Of a DNA stretch of 64,000 nucleotides, positions 31,641 through 41,024 are shown piece after piece (position 1 is the first letter of the stretch; each line of letters begins with the position of its first letter). The position numbers and the translations under genes were made by a program. The notes beneath the pieces are model-generated. The model made no database searches. It worked only from the letters and a program-made list of their open reading frames with translations, and was not told where the DNA came from. Origin of the DNA: Pseudomonas thivervalensis (GTDB taxonomy: Bacteria > Pseudomonadota > Gammaproteobacteria > Pseudomonadales > Pseudomonadaceae); the NCBI RefSeq assembly GCF_001269655.1, contig NZ_LHVE01000001.1, positions 310,001 through 374,000 on the forward strand. The letters run 5' to 3'.

Positions 31641-32708
31641 ATGACTGCCCTGAAGAACGACCGTTTCCTTCGCGCCCTGCTCAAGCAACCCGTAGACGTC
31701 ACTCCCGTGTGGATGATGCGCCAGGCCGGTCGCTATCTGCCGGAGTACCGCGCCAGCCGCGCCAAGGCCGGTGACTTCATGAGCCTGTGCATGAATCCCC
31801 AGTTCGCCTGCGAAGTCACGATGCAGCCGCTGGATCGTTATCCGCAGCTGGACGCGGCGATCCTGTTCTCCGACATCCTCACCATTCCCGACGCCATGGG
31901 CCAAGGCCTGTACTTCGAGACCGGCGAAGGCCCACGCTTCAAGAAAGTCATCAGCACCTTGGCCGACATCGAGGCCCTGCCGATTCCCGATCCGCAGAAG
32001 GACCTGGGCTACGTCATGGATGCGGTCAGCACCATTCGCCGTGAACTCAACGGCCGCGTGCCGCTGATCGGTTTCTCCGGCAGCCCATGGACCCTCGCGA
32101 CCTACATGGTCGAAGGCGGCTCGTCTAAGGACTTCCGCAAGACCAAGGCGATGCTCTACGACAACCCACAAGCCATGCACCTGTTGCTGGACAAGCTGGC
32201 CCAGTCGGTCACGTCCTACCTCAACGGCCAGATCCTGGCCGGTGCGCAAGCGGTGCAGATCTTCGATACCTGGGGCGGCAACCTGTCGGCGGCGGCGTAC
32301 CAGGAATTCTCCCTGGCCTACATGCGCAAGATCGTCAGTGGCCTGATTCGCGAGCATGAAGGTCGCAAAGTCCCGGTGATCCTGTTCACCAAGAACGGCG
32401 GCCTGTGGCTGGAAAGCATCGCCGAGGCCGGTGCCGACGCCCTGGGCCTGGACTGGACCTGCGACATTGGCGACGCCCGCGAGCGTGTCGGCCACAAGGT
32501 CGCCCTGCAAGGCAACATGGACCCTACCGTGCTCTACGCCAAGCCTGAAGCCATCCGCGCCGAAGTCGGACGCATCCTGGCCAGCTACGGCAGTGGCAGC
32601 GGCCACGTGTTCAACCTCGGCCATGGCATCACCCCGGAAGTCGACCCGGAACACGCCGGTGCTTTCCTGCGGGCGGTGCATGAGTTGTCGGCGCAATATC
32701 ACGTCTGA
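31641..32708 (+). CDS. hemE: Uroporphyrinogen decarboxylase
   Basis: Decarboxylates the four acetate side chains of uroporphyrinogen III to coproporphyrinogen III in heme synthesis. It has 355 residues with the signatures [16 protein letters not shown] near residue 22 and [17 protein letters not shown] near residue 140, and the C-terminal [15 protein letters not shown]. Cytoplasmic. It is flanked by terminators on both sides, so it is probably monocistronic. It is the last gene of the conserved core block; DNA to the right is accessory. Confidence 0.97.
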   Translation: MTALKNDRFLRALLKQPVDVTPVWMMRQAGRYLPEYRASRAKAGDFMSLCMNPQFACEVTMQPLDRYPQLDAAILFSDILTIPDAMGQGLYFETGEGPRFKKVISTLADIEALPIPDPQKDLGYVMDAVSTIRRELNGRVPLIGFSGSPWTLATYMVEGGSSKDFRKTKAMLYDNPQAMHLLLDKLAQSVTSYLNGQILAGAQAVQIFDTWGGNLSAAAYQEFSLAYMRKIVSGLIREHEGRKVPVILFTKNGGLWLESIAEAGADALGLDWTCDIGDARERVGHKVALQGNMDPTVLYAKPEAIRAEVGRILASYGSGSGHVFNLGHGITPEVDPEHAGAFLRAVHELSAQYHV

Positions 32709-32727
32709 TTGCGGCCCCCTGTCACTC

Positions 32728-32760
32728 AGCCTGTCCGGACCTGTGCCGGACAGGCTTTTT
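32728..32760 (+). terminator. hemE intrinsic terminator
   Basis: Eleven-base stem AGCCTGTCCGG/CCGGACAGGCT around ACCTGTG, then TTTTT; 20 bases after the stop. Confidence 0.92.
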
Positions 32761-33060
32761 ATTGTCCGCGTGTTTAACCCTCCGTCCTGAGCCCGGCCGG
32801 TTGTATATCTGGCGTGTTTGTTTCTGTTTGTTCGTCTTTTTTTAGCGGCGAATTCTCTTCCTAAGTTGCTTACCAAGTTGTGTAGGGGAAATCGATTAAG
32901 AGATCATTCCTTCTATGTTGAGGGATTTGTCCTACACATAAAATGGCCAGCTTTCTATAAGGTTTCGGGCACTTGCAAAGGCATGCGCTGAGCGGTCTGG
33001 CGCACCTTTCAAGAGGACGGTGATACGTCTTTCATTTTTTATGATTAGTCTGGAATTTAT
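32761..33060 (+). other. AT-rich non-coding leader/promoter region of the LPMO gene
   Basis: This 300-base stretch holds no gene and is visibly richer in A+T than its surroundings, with T runs near 32838-32843 and 33031-33038. Apart from the dyad at 32879-32938 I see TAAAAT (32938-32943) and TATAAG (32957-32962) as possible -10 boxes, without convincing -35 partners. The ribosome site before the ATG at 33061 is weak. Confidence 0.5.
32879..32938. promoter_or_regulatory. Long imperfect dyad upstream of the LPMO gene
   Basis: TGTGTAGGGGAAATC (32879-32893) is matched by GATTTGTCCTACACA (32924-32938), an inverted repeat with 13 of 15 positions complementary and the outer 8 perfect. It may be a regulator binding site or an RNA hairpin. 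It lies about 120 bases before the start codon. Confidence 0.4.
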
Positions 33061-34524
33061 ATGAAGAACAACTTCAACACGTGCAATCTAATAACGGGGT
33101 GTGCTTCCTCATTAGTTCTGTTGTCGGCCATGGCGGCGTCCCAAAGTGTATGGGCCCACGGCTACCTTGAGGTACCCCCTTCGCGCGCATTGCTGTGCCA
33201 GAAAGGCGAAAACAAAAATTGCGGCCAAGCGCAATACGAGCCGCAAAGTACCGGTGAAACCTTCAAGGGTTTCCCAAACGGAGCGGGTGGTGCCCCGCTG
33301 CAAGGTCCCATCGACGGCAAGATCGCCAGCGGCGGCAACGCACTGTTTTCCGCCCTCGATGCCCAATCGGCCACGCGTTGGCACCTGACTGAAATCAGCG
33401 ACCGCAACATTACTTTCCAATGGCAATACACCGCAGCGCACCCAGCGACCCAATACGAATACTTCATTACCCGCGACGGTTGGAACCCGAACGAAGCACT
33501 CAAGCGTGCCTCGTTCGATAGCGCGCCATTCTGTACGGTGGACGGCGGTCATCAAGTTCCAGTCGGAGGCGCCAAGCAAAACTGCGTCATTCCTGACAGC
33601 AAGTCGGGTCATCACGTCATCCTGGCGGTCTGGACGGTGGACGACACTGCAAACGCGTTCTACGACCCGGTGGATGTAAACATCATCGCCGAAGCCGCGT
33701 TGCCGGGCGGTTGGTCGCCGGTGGGCAGCATCGCGCCATCGACCCCGTTGCGGGTGGGTGACAAGGTCAAGGCCCGGGCATTTTCCACCGCCGGTGAAAA
33801 TACCCAATACAGCGTAGAAATCAGCATCGACAACGCAGACGAAGGCCAGGCTGAAAACTGGTCGTTCAAACTGGCCGAAGCGATCAATAACGCCCACTCC
33901 CTGATTCGTGCCGGCGTTCGTGACGAAGACGGCAACATCACCCCGATCAGGGGCAACAACAGCCTATATGCCCAGACAGAAAGCGGTGTGCGCCGCTATG
34001 AAGTGCAACTGGAAATGCAGGAAGACGCTGGCGCCAGCATGAAGATTTCTGCTCTGCAGCCAGAGTATGTACTCGACAACGGCCGGGTCAGCATGGCGTT
34101 CACTGCGCAGACAAACCGCAGGATGAACCTCGAAGCCACGTTGTTCGATGAGAAGAACAAACAGGTGGGTATCGTGAGCCAGGTGGGCGAAGGCAGTACC
34201 GGCCTGAGCCTGGACGTGCGCAGCGCCCCAGGCGCCCACACCCTGACGCTGGTGGGGACCACCGAAGACGGGCGCACCACACGCCAGGACACCCAGTCGG
34301 TCACCTTGACCGGCGAAGGCGCAGGCATCGAATACGACTTTGTGTTCCCTGAAGGCATCAGCGACTACACCGCCGGCACGAAAGTGCTGCAGCCCAAGAC
34401 TGACGAAGTTTTTGAATGCAAGCCGTTCCCCGCGTCCGGCTACTGCAAACAGTACAGCTCGACGGCGAACGGTTTCGAGCCGGGTGTCGGTGCGTCCTGG
34501 CAACTCGCCTGGGACAAGCTCTAA
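33061..34524 (+). CDS. gbpA: GbpA-like secreted lytic polysaccharide monooxygenase (AA10)
   Basis: Copper enzyme that oxidatively cleaves chitin-type polysaccharide and binds GlcNAc surfaces. The signal peptide ends at Ala32, so the mature protein starts with His33 (HGYLEVPPSR), the first histidine-brace ligand. The second is probably His127 in YTAAHPATQYEY. Domain order: AA10 (33-215), GbpA-type middle domains (about 215-420) and a C-terminal chitin-binding domain (YTAGTKVLQPKTDEVFECKP...CKQY). Its 487 residues match Vibrio GbpA (485). It lies 63 bases before gspC and is the likely T2SS substrate. Confidence 0.93.
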   Translation: MKNNFNTCNLITGCASSLVLLSAMAASQSVWAHGYLEVPPSRALLCQKGENKNCGQAQYEPQSTGETFKGFPNGAGGAPLQGPIDGKIASGGNALFSALDAQSATRWHLTEISDRNITFQWQYTAAHPATQYEYFITRDGWNPNEALKRASFDSAPFCTVDGGHQVPVGGAKQNCVIPDSKSGHHVILAVWTVDDTANAFYDPVDVNIIAEAALPGGWSPVGSIAPSTPLRVGDKVKARAFSTAGENTQYSVEISIDNADEGQAENWSFKLAEAINNAHSLIRAGVRDEDGNITPIRGNNSLYAQTESGVRRYEVQLEMQEDAGASMKISALQPEYVLDNGRVSMAFTAQTNRRMNLEATLFDEKNKQVGIVSQVGEGSTGLSLDVRSAPGAHTLTLVGTTEDGRTTRQDTQSVTLTGEGAGIEYDFVFPEGISDYTAGTKVLQPKTDEVFECKPFPASGYCKQYSSTANGFEPGVGASWQLAWDKL

Positions 34525-34537
34525 GTCCTACAGGCAC

Positions 34538-34571
34538 GGCCCCAGGCGATCCGCACGGGTTGCCTCGGGCC
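34538..34571 (+). promoter_or_regulatory. Hairpin between the LPMO gene and gspC
   Basis: GGCCCCAGGC (34538-34547) and GCCTCGGGCC (34562-34571) pair with one mismatch. No T run follows, so it is probably not a full terminator. It may act as a transcript-end stabiliser that lets LPMO mRNA exceed gsp mRNA. Confidence 0.4.
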
Positions 34572-34587
34572 TTCAGATGAGGACGCA

Positions 34588-35103
34588 ATGATGCCGACCC
34601 ATTACTTCAGGCGACGGGTGCTGCTGCTCGTGCCGCTGCTCTACGGGATAGTCCTGGCCGGACATGAATGGCGTTTTCGCCAGGCATTGGGCCGCGAGGT
34701 GCCGGTGGTTGCCGAGTCACCGATGGCGTCGGTTCACGACGCGCCCAACGTCCAGGCAGTGGCGACTGTGCTCGGCCTGGCGCCTGACGGTGGCCAGGCG
34801 CCGAGCGCCGAACCCATTACCTTGCAAGCCAGTTTTGTCGCCGGTCAGGGATTGTCCCGGGCGTTGCTGGCGGATGCCGCCGGCCCACGTGTTTACCAGG
34901 TGGGTGAGCGCTTGTCCGGTGGCAGCGTGCTGCGCCGGGTCGAGGCCAGCCATGTGACGTTGTGGCGCAATGGACGGGAAGAGCGGTTGGCCCTGCAACC
35001 CACGGCCAAGCCTTTGCTGCGCCGGTTGGGCCTCGAAGACGGGCGCCATGCCGCGCTTCATTCCTCGCAATACCTACGCCCGGTGGCTGGGCAATCAGAG
35101 TGA
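34588..35103 (+). CDS. gspC: Type II secretion protein GspC (short form)
   Basis: Inner-membrane clamp linking the T2SS platform to the secretin. The 171-residue protein has a membrane segment near residues 9-24 (VLLLVPLLYGIVLAGH) and a homology-region domain near residues 65-140 (LQASFVAGQGLSRALLAD, YQVGERLSGGSVLRRVEASHVTLWRNGREERLAL). The chain ends soon after, leaving no room for a PDZ or long coiled-coil domain. First gene of the gsp operon; its stop overlaps a possible GTG start of gspD. Confidence 0.88.
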   Translation: MMPTHYFRRRVLLLVPLLYGIVLAGHEWRFRQALGREVPVVAESPMASVHDAPNVQAVATVLGLAPDGGQAPSAEPITLQASFVAGQGLSRALLADAAGPRVYQVGERLSGGSVLRRVEASHVTLWRNGREERLALQPTAKPLLRRLGLEDGRHAALHSSQYLRPVAGQSE

Positions 35104-35111
35104 TCGAATTG

Positions 35112-37034
35112 ATGAACCGCTTTGTCCGGGATCGTGTATCGCACGCCCTGTTCTGTCTTGCCGTGTCCTGCCCGCTGGCGTTCTCCAGTTCATTGCGCGC
35201 CGAGGAGACTCAATGGCAACTGGCGATGAACAACGCGGAACTGCGCGACGTGGTCGAGGAGTTCTCAGCGATCCTGGGCAAGACCGTGGTGCTCGACCCT
35301 CGGGTATCGGGGCGTATTACCGTCATGTCCCGCGAGGCGCTGGACCGCGAAGGCGTGCGGCGGTTGTTCTATTCGGTACTCGATGCACATAACTTCAGCG
35401 TGATCGACGAGGGCGAACGGATCCTGATCACGCCCGTCAGCGAGGCGAAGACGCGCGCCGGTATCGCCGATGAACGCAGCGCCACGCCGTCGCAGTTCGT
35501 CACTCGGGTGCTGGATTTGCAATCGAGTATCGCCGCAGACGTTGCCGGGTTGGTCCGCCCCTTGGTGTCGGCCAATGGTTACGTCGGCCCTTCGGTATCG
35601 TCCAACGCCCTGGTGGTCACCGACACCGCCGCCAATGTCCAGCGCATCGCTGGAGTGGTGCGGCAGCTGGACGCCGGGCGCAATCGCAATCATGTAGTGG
35701 TGCGTTTGCAGCACGCCTTGGCTGGGGACATCGCGCCGCTGATGGAAGCCGCCGGTGGCAAGCGCGAGAGTGACACGGCCGGCGCGGTGATCGCCGATGC
35801 CCGCAGCAATCGATTGGTGATCATCGGCGCCCCGGCGGTGCGCCAGCGCCTGGTCGATCTGGCCCGGACGCTGGATGTCCCGGCCGCCGCCTCCCTGGAC
35901 AATGCCCGGGTCATCCGCCTGCGCCATAGCGATGCTAAACAGTTGGCCGAGGTGTTGGAGGCGGTCGGGCAGGACAAGAAAACCACGCCGGCCCTGGCCG
36001 GCCTGCGGGACAGTGCCGTCGCCAGTCCATTCATGATCAAGGCCGATGAAAGCCAGAATGCCCTGGTACTGATCGCCGAACCGGCCCAGGTGCGCACCAT
36101 TGAAAACATCGTCCGCGAATTGGACCAGCCCCGGGCCCAGGTGCTCATTCATGCGGCCATCGTCGAGGTCACTGGGGATATCTCCGAAGCGCTGGGAGTG
36201 CAGTGGGGCCTCAAGAGTGGCAGCGCGACAGGGGCCATCAACTTTCCGGGAACCGACATCCCGATCATCGGGATGGACCTCGATAAGCTGGATAAAACCA
36301 AGGAAAGCGCGTTTCTGCGGCTGGGCGGCGATCGCTTCAGTGCGTTGGTTTCGGCGCTGGCGAGCGATGCCCACAGCAACCTGCTGTCCACCCCCAGCCT
36401 GCTGACCCTGGATAACCAGGAAGCGGAAATCATCGTGGGCCAGAACGTCCCGTTCAAGACGGGCTCCTACGCCACCAGCGGCAACGGCGCGGACAATCCG
36501 TTCACTACCGTGGAGCGCAAGGACGTCGGCATCAGCCTCAAGGTCAAGCCCTACATCAACGAGGGTTCGACCTTGCGCCTGGAAGTGGAGCAGGAGGTTT
36601 CGGACATCGCGCCGTCGGTCTCCGGCGTGGATTCCTCTGACCTGATCACCAACAAGCGCGCCTTGAAGAGCACGATCCTGGCGGACGATGGCGAGATCAT
36701 CGTGATCGGCGGCCTGATCCGCGACAGTGTCCGCACCCAGCAAAGCGGCGTGCCGCTGCTGCGCAGCATTCCGTACCTGGGCGCGCTGTTTCGCTGGACC
36801 CGCGACACCCAGACCAAAAGCAACTTGATGGTGTTCCTGCGCCCGACCATCGTGCGCAGCAATGAAGACCTGGCCGAGGTCAGTCGCCAGCGCTACGACG
36901 CGCTCCGGGAGCTGAGCAAACCCGGCTCGCGGAAAAACAATTCGCTGCTGCTGCCCCGGGATGCCCACCAGTTGTTCGAGTCATCCACCGATGCGTCGGC
37001 GGCCGATCCGCAACAACGCTCGGGTGCCCTGTGA
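35112..37034 (+). CDS. gspD: Type II secretion secretin GspD
   Basis: Outer-membrane channel of the T2SS. It has a signal peptide, N0 domain (WQLAMNNAELRDVVEEFSAILGKTVVLDPRVSG), N1-N3 domains and a secretin core with LLSTPSLLTLDNQEAEIIVGQNVPF and VPLLRSIPYLGALFRW. The ATG at 35112 gives 640 residues. A GTG at 35100 overlapping the gspC stop is an alternative, and the frame is open further upstream. No clear pilotin-binding S domain is recognisable at the C terminus. gspE overlaps by four bases (GTGA). Confidence 0.94.
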   Translation: MNRFVRDRVSHALFCLAVSCPLAFSSSLRAEETQWQLAMNNAELRDVVEEFSAILGKTVVLDPRVSGRITVMSREALDREGVRRLFYSVLDAHNFSVIDEGERILITPVSEAKTRAGIADERSATPSQFVTRVLDLQSSIAADVAGLVRPLVSANGYVGPSVSSNALVVTDTAANVQRIAGVVRQLDAGRNRNHVVVRLQHALAGDIAPLMEAAGGKRESDTAGAVIADARSNRLVIIGAPAVRQRLVDLARTLDVPAAASLDNARVIRLRHSDAKQLAEVLEAVGQDKKTTPALAGLRDSAVASPFMIKADESQNALVLIAEPAQVRTIENIVRELDQPRAQVLIHAAIVEVTGDISEALGVQWGLKSGSATGAINFPGTDIPIIGMDLDKLDKTKESAFLRLGGDRFSALVSALASDAHSNLLSTPSLLTLDNQEAEIIVGQNVPFKTGSYATSGNGADNPFTTVERKDVGISLKVKPYINEGSTLRLEVEQEVSDIAPSVSGVDSSDLITNKRALKSTILADDGEIIVIGGLIRDSVRTQQSGVPLLRSIPYLGALFRWTRDTQTKSNLMVFLRPTIVRSNEDLAEVSRQRYDALRELSKPGSRKNNSLLLPRDAHQLFESSTDASAADPQQRSGAL

Positions 37035-38503
37035 CTGACCCGCAAGCCCCGTTGCCCTTTGGTTTCGCCAGGCGCCTGGGCGTGCTGCTGGAAGGTACGG
37101 GGCCGGCCTTGGCGCTGGTCATGCGTCGTGACACGCCGCTGACCGCCGTGGCCGAAGTCCGGCGCCTGTGTGGGCGGGACTTGCCGATCCAGGTGCTGGA
37201 ACCGGCGCAGTTCGCCACGCGCCTGGCCAGCGTCTATCGCCAGGGCCAGAGCGCCGCCGAGCAGGTGGCCCAGGGCCTGGACGAGGAACTGGACCTGCTC
37301 AGCCTGGCCGACCAGATGCCGCAGACCACCGACCTGCTGGAACAGCAGGACGATGCGCCGATCATCCGCCTGATCAATGCCCTGCTCAGCGAGGCGGTTC
37401 GCGAACACGCCTCGGATGTGCACCTGGAAACATTCGAGCAATACCTGTCGGTGCGCATGCGCATCGACGGTCAGTTGCAGGAAATGCTCCGGCCGCGCCG
37501 AGAACTGGCGAGCCTGCTGGTGTCGCGGATCAAGGTCATGGCGCGCCTGGACATCGCCGAAAAACGCGTGCCCCAGGACGGCCGGATGGCGTTGCGCCTG
37601 GCCGGTCACGAGGTCGATGTGCGGGTCTCGACCCTGCCTTCGGCCCATGGCGAACGGGTGGTGTTGCGCCTGCTCGACAAGCAGGCCGGGCGCCTGGACC
37701 TGCAACGCCTGGGCCTGCCCGACGACACCCTGGCGAGCCTGCGCCTGTTGCTCGGCAAGCCCCACGGCATCGTGTTGGTCACCGGGCCCACGGGGTCAGG
37801 GAAAACCACCACGTTGTACGCCGCGCTGAGCAGCCTCAACGACCAGAGCCGCAACATTCTCACCGTCGAGGACCCCATCGAATATCACCTGCCGGGCATC
37901 GGCCAGATGCCGGTCAACCCGAAAGTCGACATGACCTTCGCCCGCGGCTTGCGGGCCATTTTGCGCCAGGACCCGGACGTGGTGATGGTCGGCGAAATAC
38001 GCGACCGCGAGACCGCCGAAATCGCCGTCCAGGCCTCGCTGACCGGGCACCTGGTGCTCTCGACCCTGCACACCAACACCGCCGTCGGCGCGGTCACGCG
38101 ATTGGTGGACATGGGCGTGGATGCGTATCTGCTGGCGTCATCCTTGGCCGGCATCGTCGCCCAACGTTTGTTGCGCAGCCTGTGCCCATCCTGCAAAACG
38201 CCCTATGTGGCCGACGCCGCCACGTGTCGGCGCCTGGGCCTCGACGCTGATGCCGCGCCCCGGTTGTTCAAGGCTCAGGGTTGCGAGCAATGCCAGAAAG
38301 GCTATCGCGGGCGCTTCGGCATCTATGAGCTGGTGAATGTCAGCGCCGCCCTGTCGCAGTTGATTCACCTGGGCGCCACCGAGCAGGCGCTGGCCGCCGA
38401 GGCGCGCAAGACCTCCCGCAGCCTGTTCCAGGACGGCCGCCAGCGGGTGCTGGAAGGCCTGACCAGTGTCGACGAATTGCTGCGCATCACCCAGGAGGAT
38501 TAG
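37031..38503 (+). CDS. gspE: Type II secretion ATPase GspE
   Basis: Cytoplasmic hexameric ATPase powering pseudopilus assembly. It has 490 residues from a GTG. Walker A GPTGSGKTTTLY is near residue 255, followed by the Asp box and Walker B DPDVVMVGEIRDRETAEIA, the His box TGHLVLSTLHTN, and the zinc-binding pairs CPSC and CEQC typical of GspE rather than all PilB. The N-terminal domain binds GspL. Complete, with no sign of decay. Confidence 0.96.
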   Translation: MTDPQAPLPFGFARRLGVLLEGTGPALALVMRRDTPLTAVAEVRRLCGRDLPIQVLEPAQFATRLASVYRQGQSAAEQVAQGLDEELDLLSLADQMPQTTDLLEQQDDAPIIRLINALLSEAVREHASDVHLETFEQYLSVRMRIDGQLQEMLRPRRELASLLVSRIKVMARLDIAEKRVPQDGRMALRLAGHEVDVRVSTLPSAHGERVVLRLLDKQAGRLDLQRLGLPDDTLASLRLLLGKPHGIVLVTGPTGSGKTTTLYAALSSLNDQSRNILTVEDPIEYHLPGIGQMPVNPKVDMTFARGLRAILRQDPDVVMVGEIRDRETAEIAVQASLTGHLVLSTLHTNTAVGAVTRLVDMGVDAYLLASSLAGIVAQRLLRSLCPSCKTPYVADAATCRRLGLDADAAPRLFKAQGCEQCQKGYRGRFGIYELVNVSAALSQLIHLGATEQALAAEARKTSRSLFQDGRQRVLEGLTSVDELLRITQED

Positions 38504-38507
38504 CGCC

Positions 38508-39716
38508 ATGCCGACCTTCGTCTATCGGGCCGAAGACGCCCAGGGTCGACGCTGCAAGGGCCGCGTGGACGCCGACAGCCCTCGCCATGCACGCCAGTTG
38601 CTGCGCGAGCGCGGCTTGCTGCCCAGTGAACTGGCTGAAGCCAAGGAACAGCGAACCTTTGGCGGGCGCTTGGCCGGGGGGCGTCTGAGCCCGGCGGATC
38701 TGGCGTTGCTGACATTGCAGTTGTCCACCCTGATCCAGGCCGGGCTGCCCCTCGAAGAGTCGCTGGGGGCGGTGGTGCAACAGAGCCAGAAGCGCCGCGT
38801 TGCCCACCTGCTGGCGGCGGTGCGCGGCCGGGTGATGGAAGGGCACGCGTTGGCGACGGCACTGCGGGCTTTTCCCCTGGCGTTCCCCGAGCTGTTCTGC
38901 GCGACGGTCGCAGCGGGCGAACAATCCGGCCACCTGGGCCACGTGTTGGAACAATTGGCGAGCTACACCCAGGCGCGCCAGGCCTCGCGCCAGCGCATTC
39001 AATTGGCGTTGGTGTACCCGCTGATCCTGATGCTGGCCTGCGTCGCGATTGTCGCCTTCCTGCTCGGTTACGTGGTGCCGGATGTGGTGAAGATTTTCAT
39101 CGACAGCGGCCAGCCGTTGCCCTGGCTGACCCAGGCGCTGATCGCCGTGAGCGATGGCTTGCGCCGCCATGGCCTGTTGATGCTTGGTGCGCTGGCCGGG
39201 CTGTTCGGGTTGTGGCGCTGGAGCCTGCGCCAACCGGCCTGGCGCCTGCGCTGGCACCGTTGGCTGTTGCGGCTGCCGCTATTGGGCGAAGTGCTGCGGG
39301 CGATGGAAGCGGCGCGATTCGCCAGCACCTTGGCGATCCTGAGCAAAAGCGCGGTGCCGCTGGTGGACGCCTTGCACATTGCCGCGCAGGTGATCGGCAA
39401 CCTGACGATCCGTGCCCGCATGGCCGACGTCGCCCGTTCGGTCCGCGAGGGCGGGACGTTGACCCGTGGCCTGGAGCAGGGCGGTGATATCCCGCCGCTG
39501 ATGCTGCACATGATCGCCAGCGGCGAACGGGCCGGCGAACTCGACAACATGCTGGCCCGGGCCGCCGAACAACAGGAAGCCAGCCTCGCGGCGCGCATCG
39601 CGCTGGTGGTGAGCCTTTTCGAACCGGCCATGTTGGTGCTGATGGGCGGCGTCGTGCTGCTGATCGTCATGGCCATCCTTCTACCGATCCTGAGCCTCAA
39701 CCAACTGGTGAATTGA
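38508..39716 (+). CDS. gspF: Type II secretion platform protein GspF
   Basis: Polytopic inner-membrane core of the assembly platform. The 402-residue protein carries two GspF domains, each a cytoplasmic helical bundle. Membrane segments are near residues 165-190 (LALVYPLILMLACVAIVAFLLGYVV), 220-240 and at the C terminus (AMLVLMGGVVLLIVMAILLPI). The ATG at 38508 lies 4 bases after the gspE stop and has AGGAGG just upstream. Confidence 0.95.
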   Translation: MPTFVYRAEDAQGRRCKGRVDADSPRHARQLLRERGLLPSELAEAKEQRTFGGRLAGGRLSPADLALLTLQLSTLIQAGLPLEESLGAVVQQSQKRRVAHLLAAVRGRVMEGHALATALRAFPLAFPELFCATVAAGEQSGHLGHVLEQLASYTQARQASRQRIQLALVYPLILMLACVAIVAFLLGYVVPDVVKIFIDSGQPLPWLTQALIAVSDGLRRHGLLMLGALAGLFGLWRWSLRQPAWRLRWHRWLLRLPLLGEVLRAMEAARFASTLAILSKSAVPLVDALHIAAQVIGNLTIRARMADVARSVREGGTLTRGLEQGGDIPPLMLHMIASGERAGELDNMLARAAEQQEASLAARIALVVSLFEPAMLVLMGGVVLLIVMAILLPILSLNQLVN

Positions 39717-39719
39717 CCG

Positions 39720-40175
39720 ATGAAACTCCGAAACAACCGACCTGCACGCCCTCAACGCGGCTTCACCCTGATTGAAATCATGGTGGTGGTGGTCATCATT
39801 GGTGTGCTGGGCGCCATCGTGGTGCCGCAGTTCATGAGCCGACCCGATCAGGCCAAGGTCACGGCCGCCCGCACCGACATCCAGGCGATCGCCACAGCCC
39901 TGGAAATGTACCGCCTCGACAACTTCCAATACCCCTCGACTCAACAAGGCCTGGAGGCATTGAGCAAGCGCCCGTCCGGCACGCCCGCAGCGAGGAACTG
40001 GAACCCCCAGGGTTATCTGAAGAGTCTGCCGGTCGACCCCTGGGGCACGCCTTACCAATACCTCAACCCCGGGCACAAAGCCGTCGATGGCAGCTACGAC
40101 CTTTACTCACTGGGCGCCGATGGCGTGTCGGGCGGTGAAGGAATGGCGGCCGACATCGGCAATTGGGTCGAGTGA
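39720..40175 (+). CDS. gspG: Major pseudopilin GspG
   Basis: Main subunit of the T2SS pseudopilus. The class III leader is cleaved after Gly in QRG/FTLIEIMVVVV, with Glu at +5. The globular domain carries the GspG signature (YRLDNFQYPSTQQGLEAL, YLKSLPVDPWGTPYQY, DLYSLGADG) including the calcium-site region. It has 151 residues. The prepilin peptidase (PilD) needed for processing is not in the window. Confidence 0.97.
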   Translation: MKLRNNRPARPQRGFTLIEIMVVVVIIGVLGAIVVPQFMSRPDQAKVTAARTDIQAIATALEMYRLDNFQYPSTQQGLEALSKRPSGTPAARNWNPQGYLKSLPVDPWGTPYQYLNPGHKAVDGSYDLYSLGADGVSGGEGMAADIGNWVE

Positions 40176-40177
40176 AC

Positions 40178-40645
40178 ATGCCGCGTCGTTGCCGGGGTTT
40201 CACCTTGCTGGAACTGATGATCGTCATTGTTTTGATCGGCGTCCTGGCCGGCATGGTCCGCTTCGCCACGGGGTCGAGCCCGTCGCGGGAGGCCCGGCAG
40301 CAGGCGCGAGACTTCGTCGCGGTGGCGCAGCAGTTGCGCGAGCGGGCGGTGTTGGACGGGCAGGAATACGGTGTGCGCGTGCAGCCCGGCGGTTATCAGG
40401 TGTTGCGGCTCGAAGCCCGGGACTGGACGGCGGTGTCGGCGTTGCATCGATTGCCCGAGGGTCTGACGCTTGGGTTGGAGCTGGAGGGCCATGTCCTGCG
40501 CCTCGATGACGTGCAAGGCCCACCGCAGTTGTTGATGCTCAGCAGTGACGAGATCAGCCCGTTCAGGCTGCTGATCAACGTCGCAGGGCAGGCGATTGCC
40601 CGGGTATCGAGCGATGGTCTGGCGGAGCCGCTGATCGATGAATAA
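40178..40645 (+). CDS. gspH: Minor pseudopilin GspH
   Basis: Minor pseudopilin of the T2SS tip complex. The short leader MPRRCRG is followed by FTLLELMIVIVLIGVLAG with Glu at +5. The remaining about 120 residues match the GspH beta-rich domain loosely (EYGVRVQPGGYQVLRLE). It has 155 residues from the ATG at 40178, 2 bases after gspG, and overlaps gspI by 8 bases. Confidence 0.93.
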   Translation: MPRRCRGFTLLELMIVIVLIGVLAGMVRFATGSSPSREARQQARDFVAVAQQLRERAVLDGQEYGVRVQPGGYQVLRLEARDWTAVSALHRLPEGLTLGLELEGHVLRLDDVQGPPQLLMLSSDEISPFRLLINVAGQAIARVSSDGLAEPLIDE

Positions 40646-41024
40646 CGCGTGCAGGCAGGCCGCCAATTGCCGAGGCTTCACGTTGCTGGAAGTCATGATC
40701 GCCCTGGCGATTTTCGCCACGCTGGCGGCGGCCGTGCTCTCGGCCAGCCAGTTCGTGCTCAAGCAAAGCGTCGGGCTCGAGGAGCGTCTGTTCGGCGCCT
40801 GGCTGGCGGACAATCAGCTGAGTGAATTGCGCCTGCAAGCCGTCACGCCGCCCGGACAGCAGCGACTGAATCGGCACCTGGACCGCCGCGATTGGGTCTT
40901 GCAACAGCGTATCGCCCCGGCCCGTGATGGGCGCCTGTTGCAGGTCGAGATCCAGGTCAGCCGCGGTGACAGTGCGACCGTCGTGCACCGCACCACCGGG
41001 TGGATCGGCCGCCGTCATGAATAA
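40638..41024 (+). CDS. gspI: Minor pseudopilin GspI
   Basis: Tip-complex pseudopilin that nucleates pseudopilus assembly with GspJ and GspK. Leader CRG then FTLLEVMIALAIFATLAAAV, with Glu at +5. The C-terminal half (WLADNQLSELRLQ, WVLQQRIAPARDGRLLQVEIQV) is typical. 128 residues, overlapping both gspH and gspJ. Confidence 0.94.
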   Translation: MNNACRQAANCRGFTLLEVMIALAIFATLAAAVLSASQFVLKQSVGLEERLFGAWLADNQLSELRLQAVTPPGQQRLNRHLDRRDWVLQQRIAPARDGRLLQVEIQVSRGDSATVVHRTTGWIGRRHE

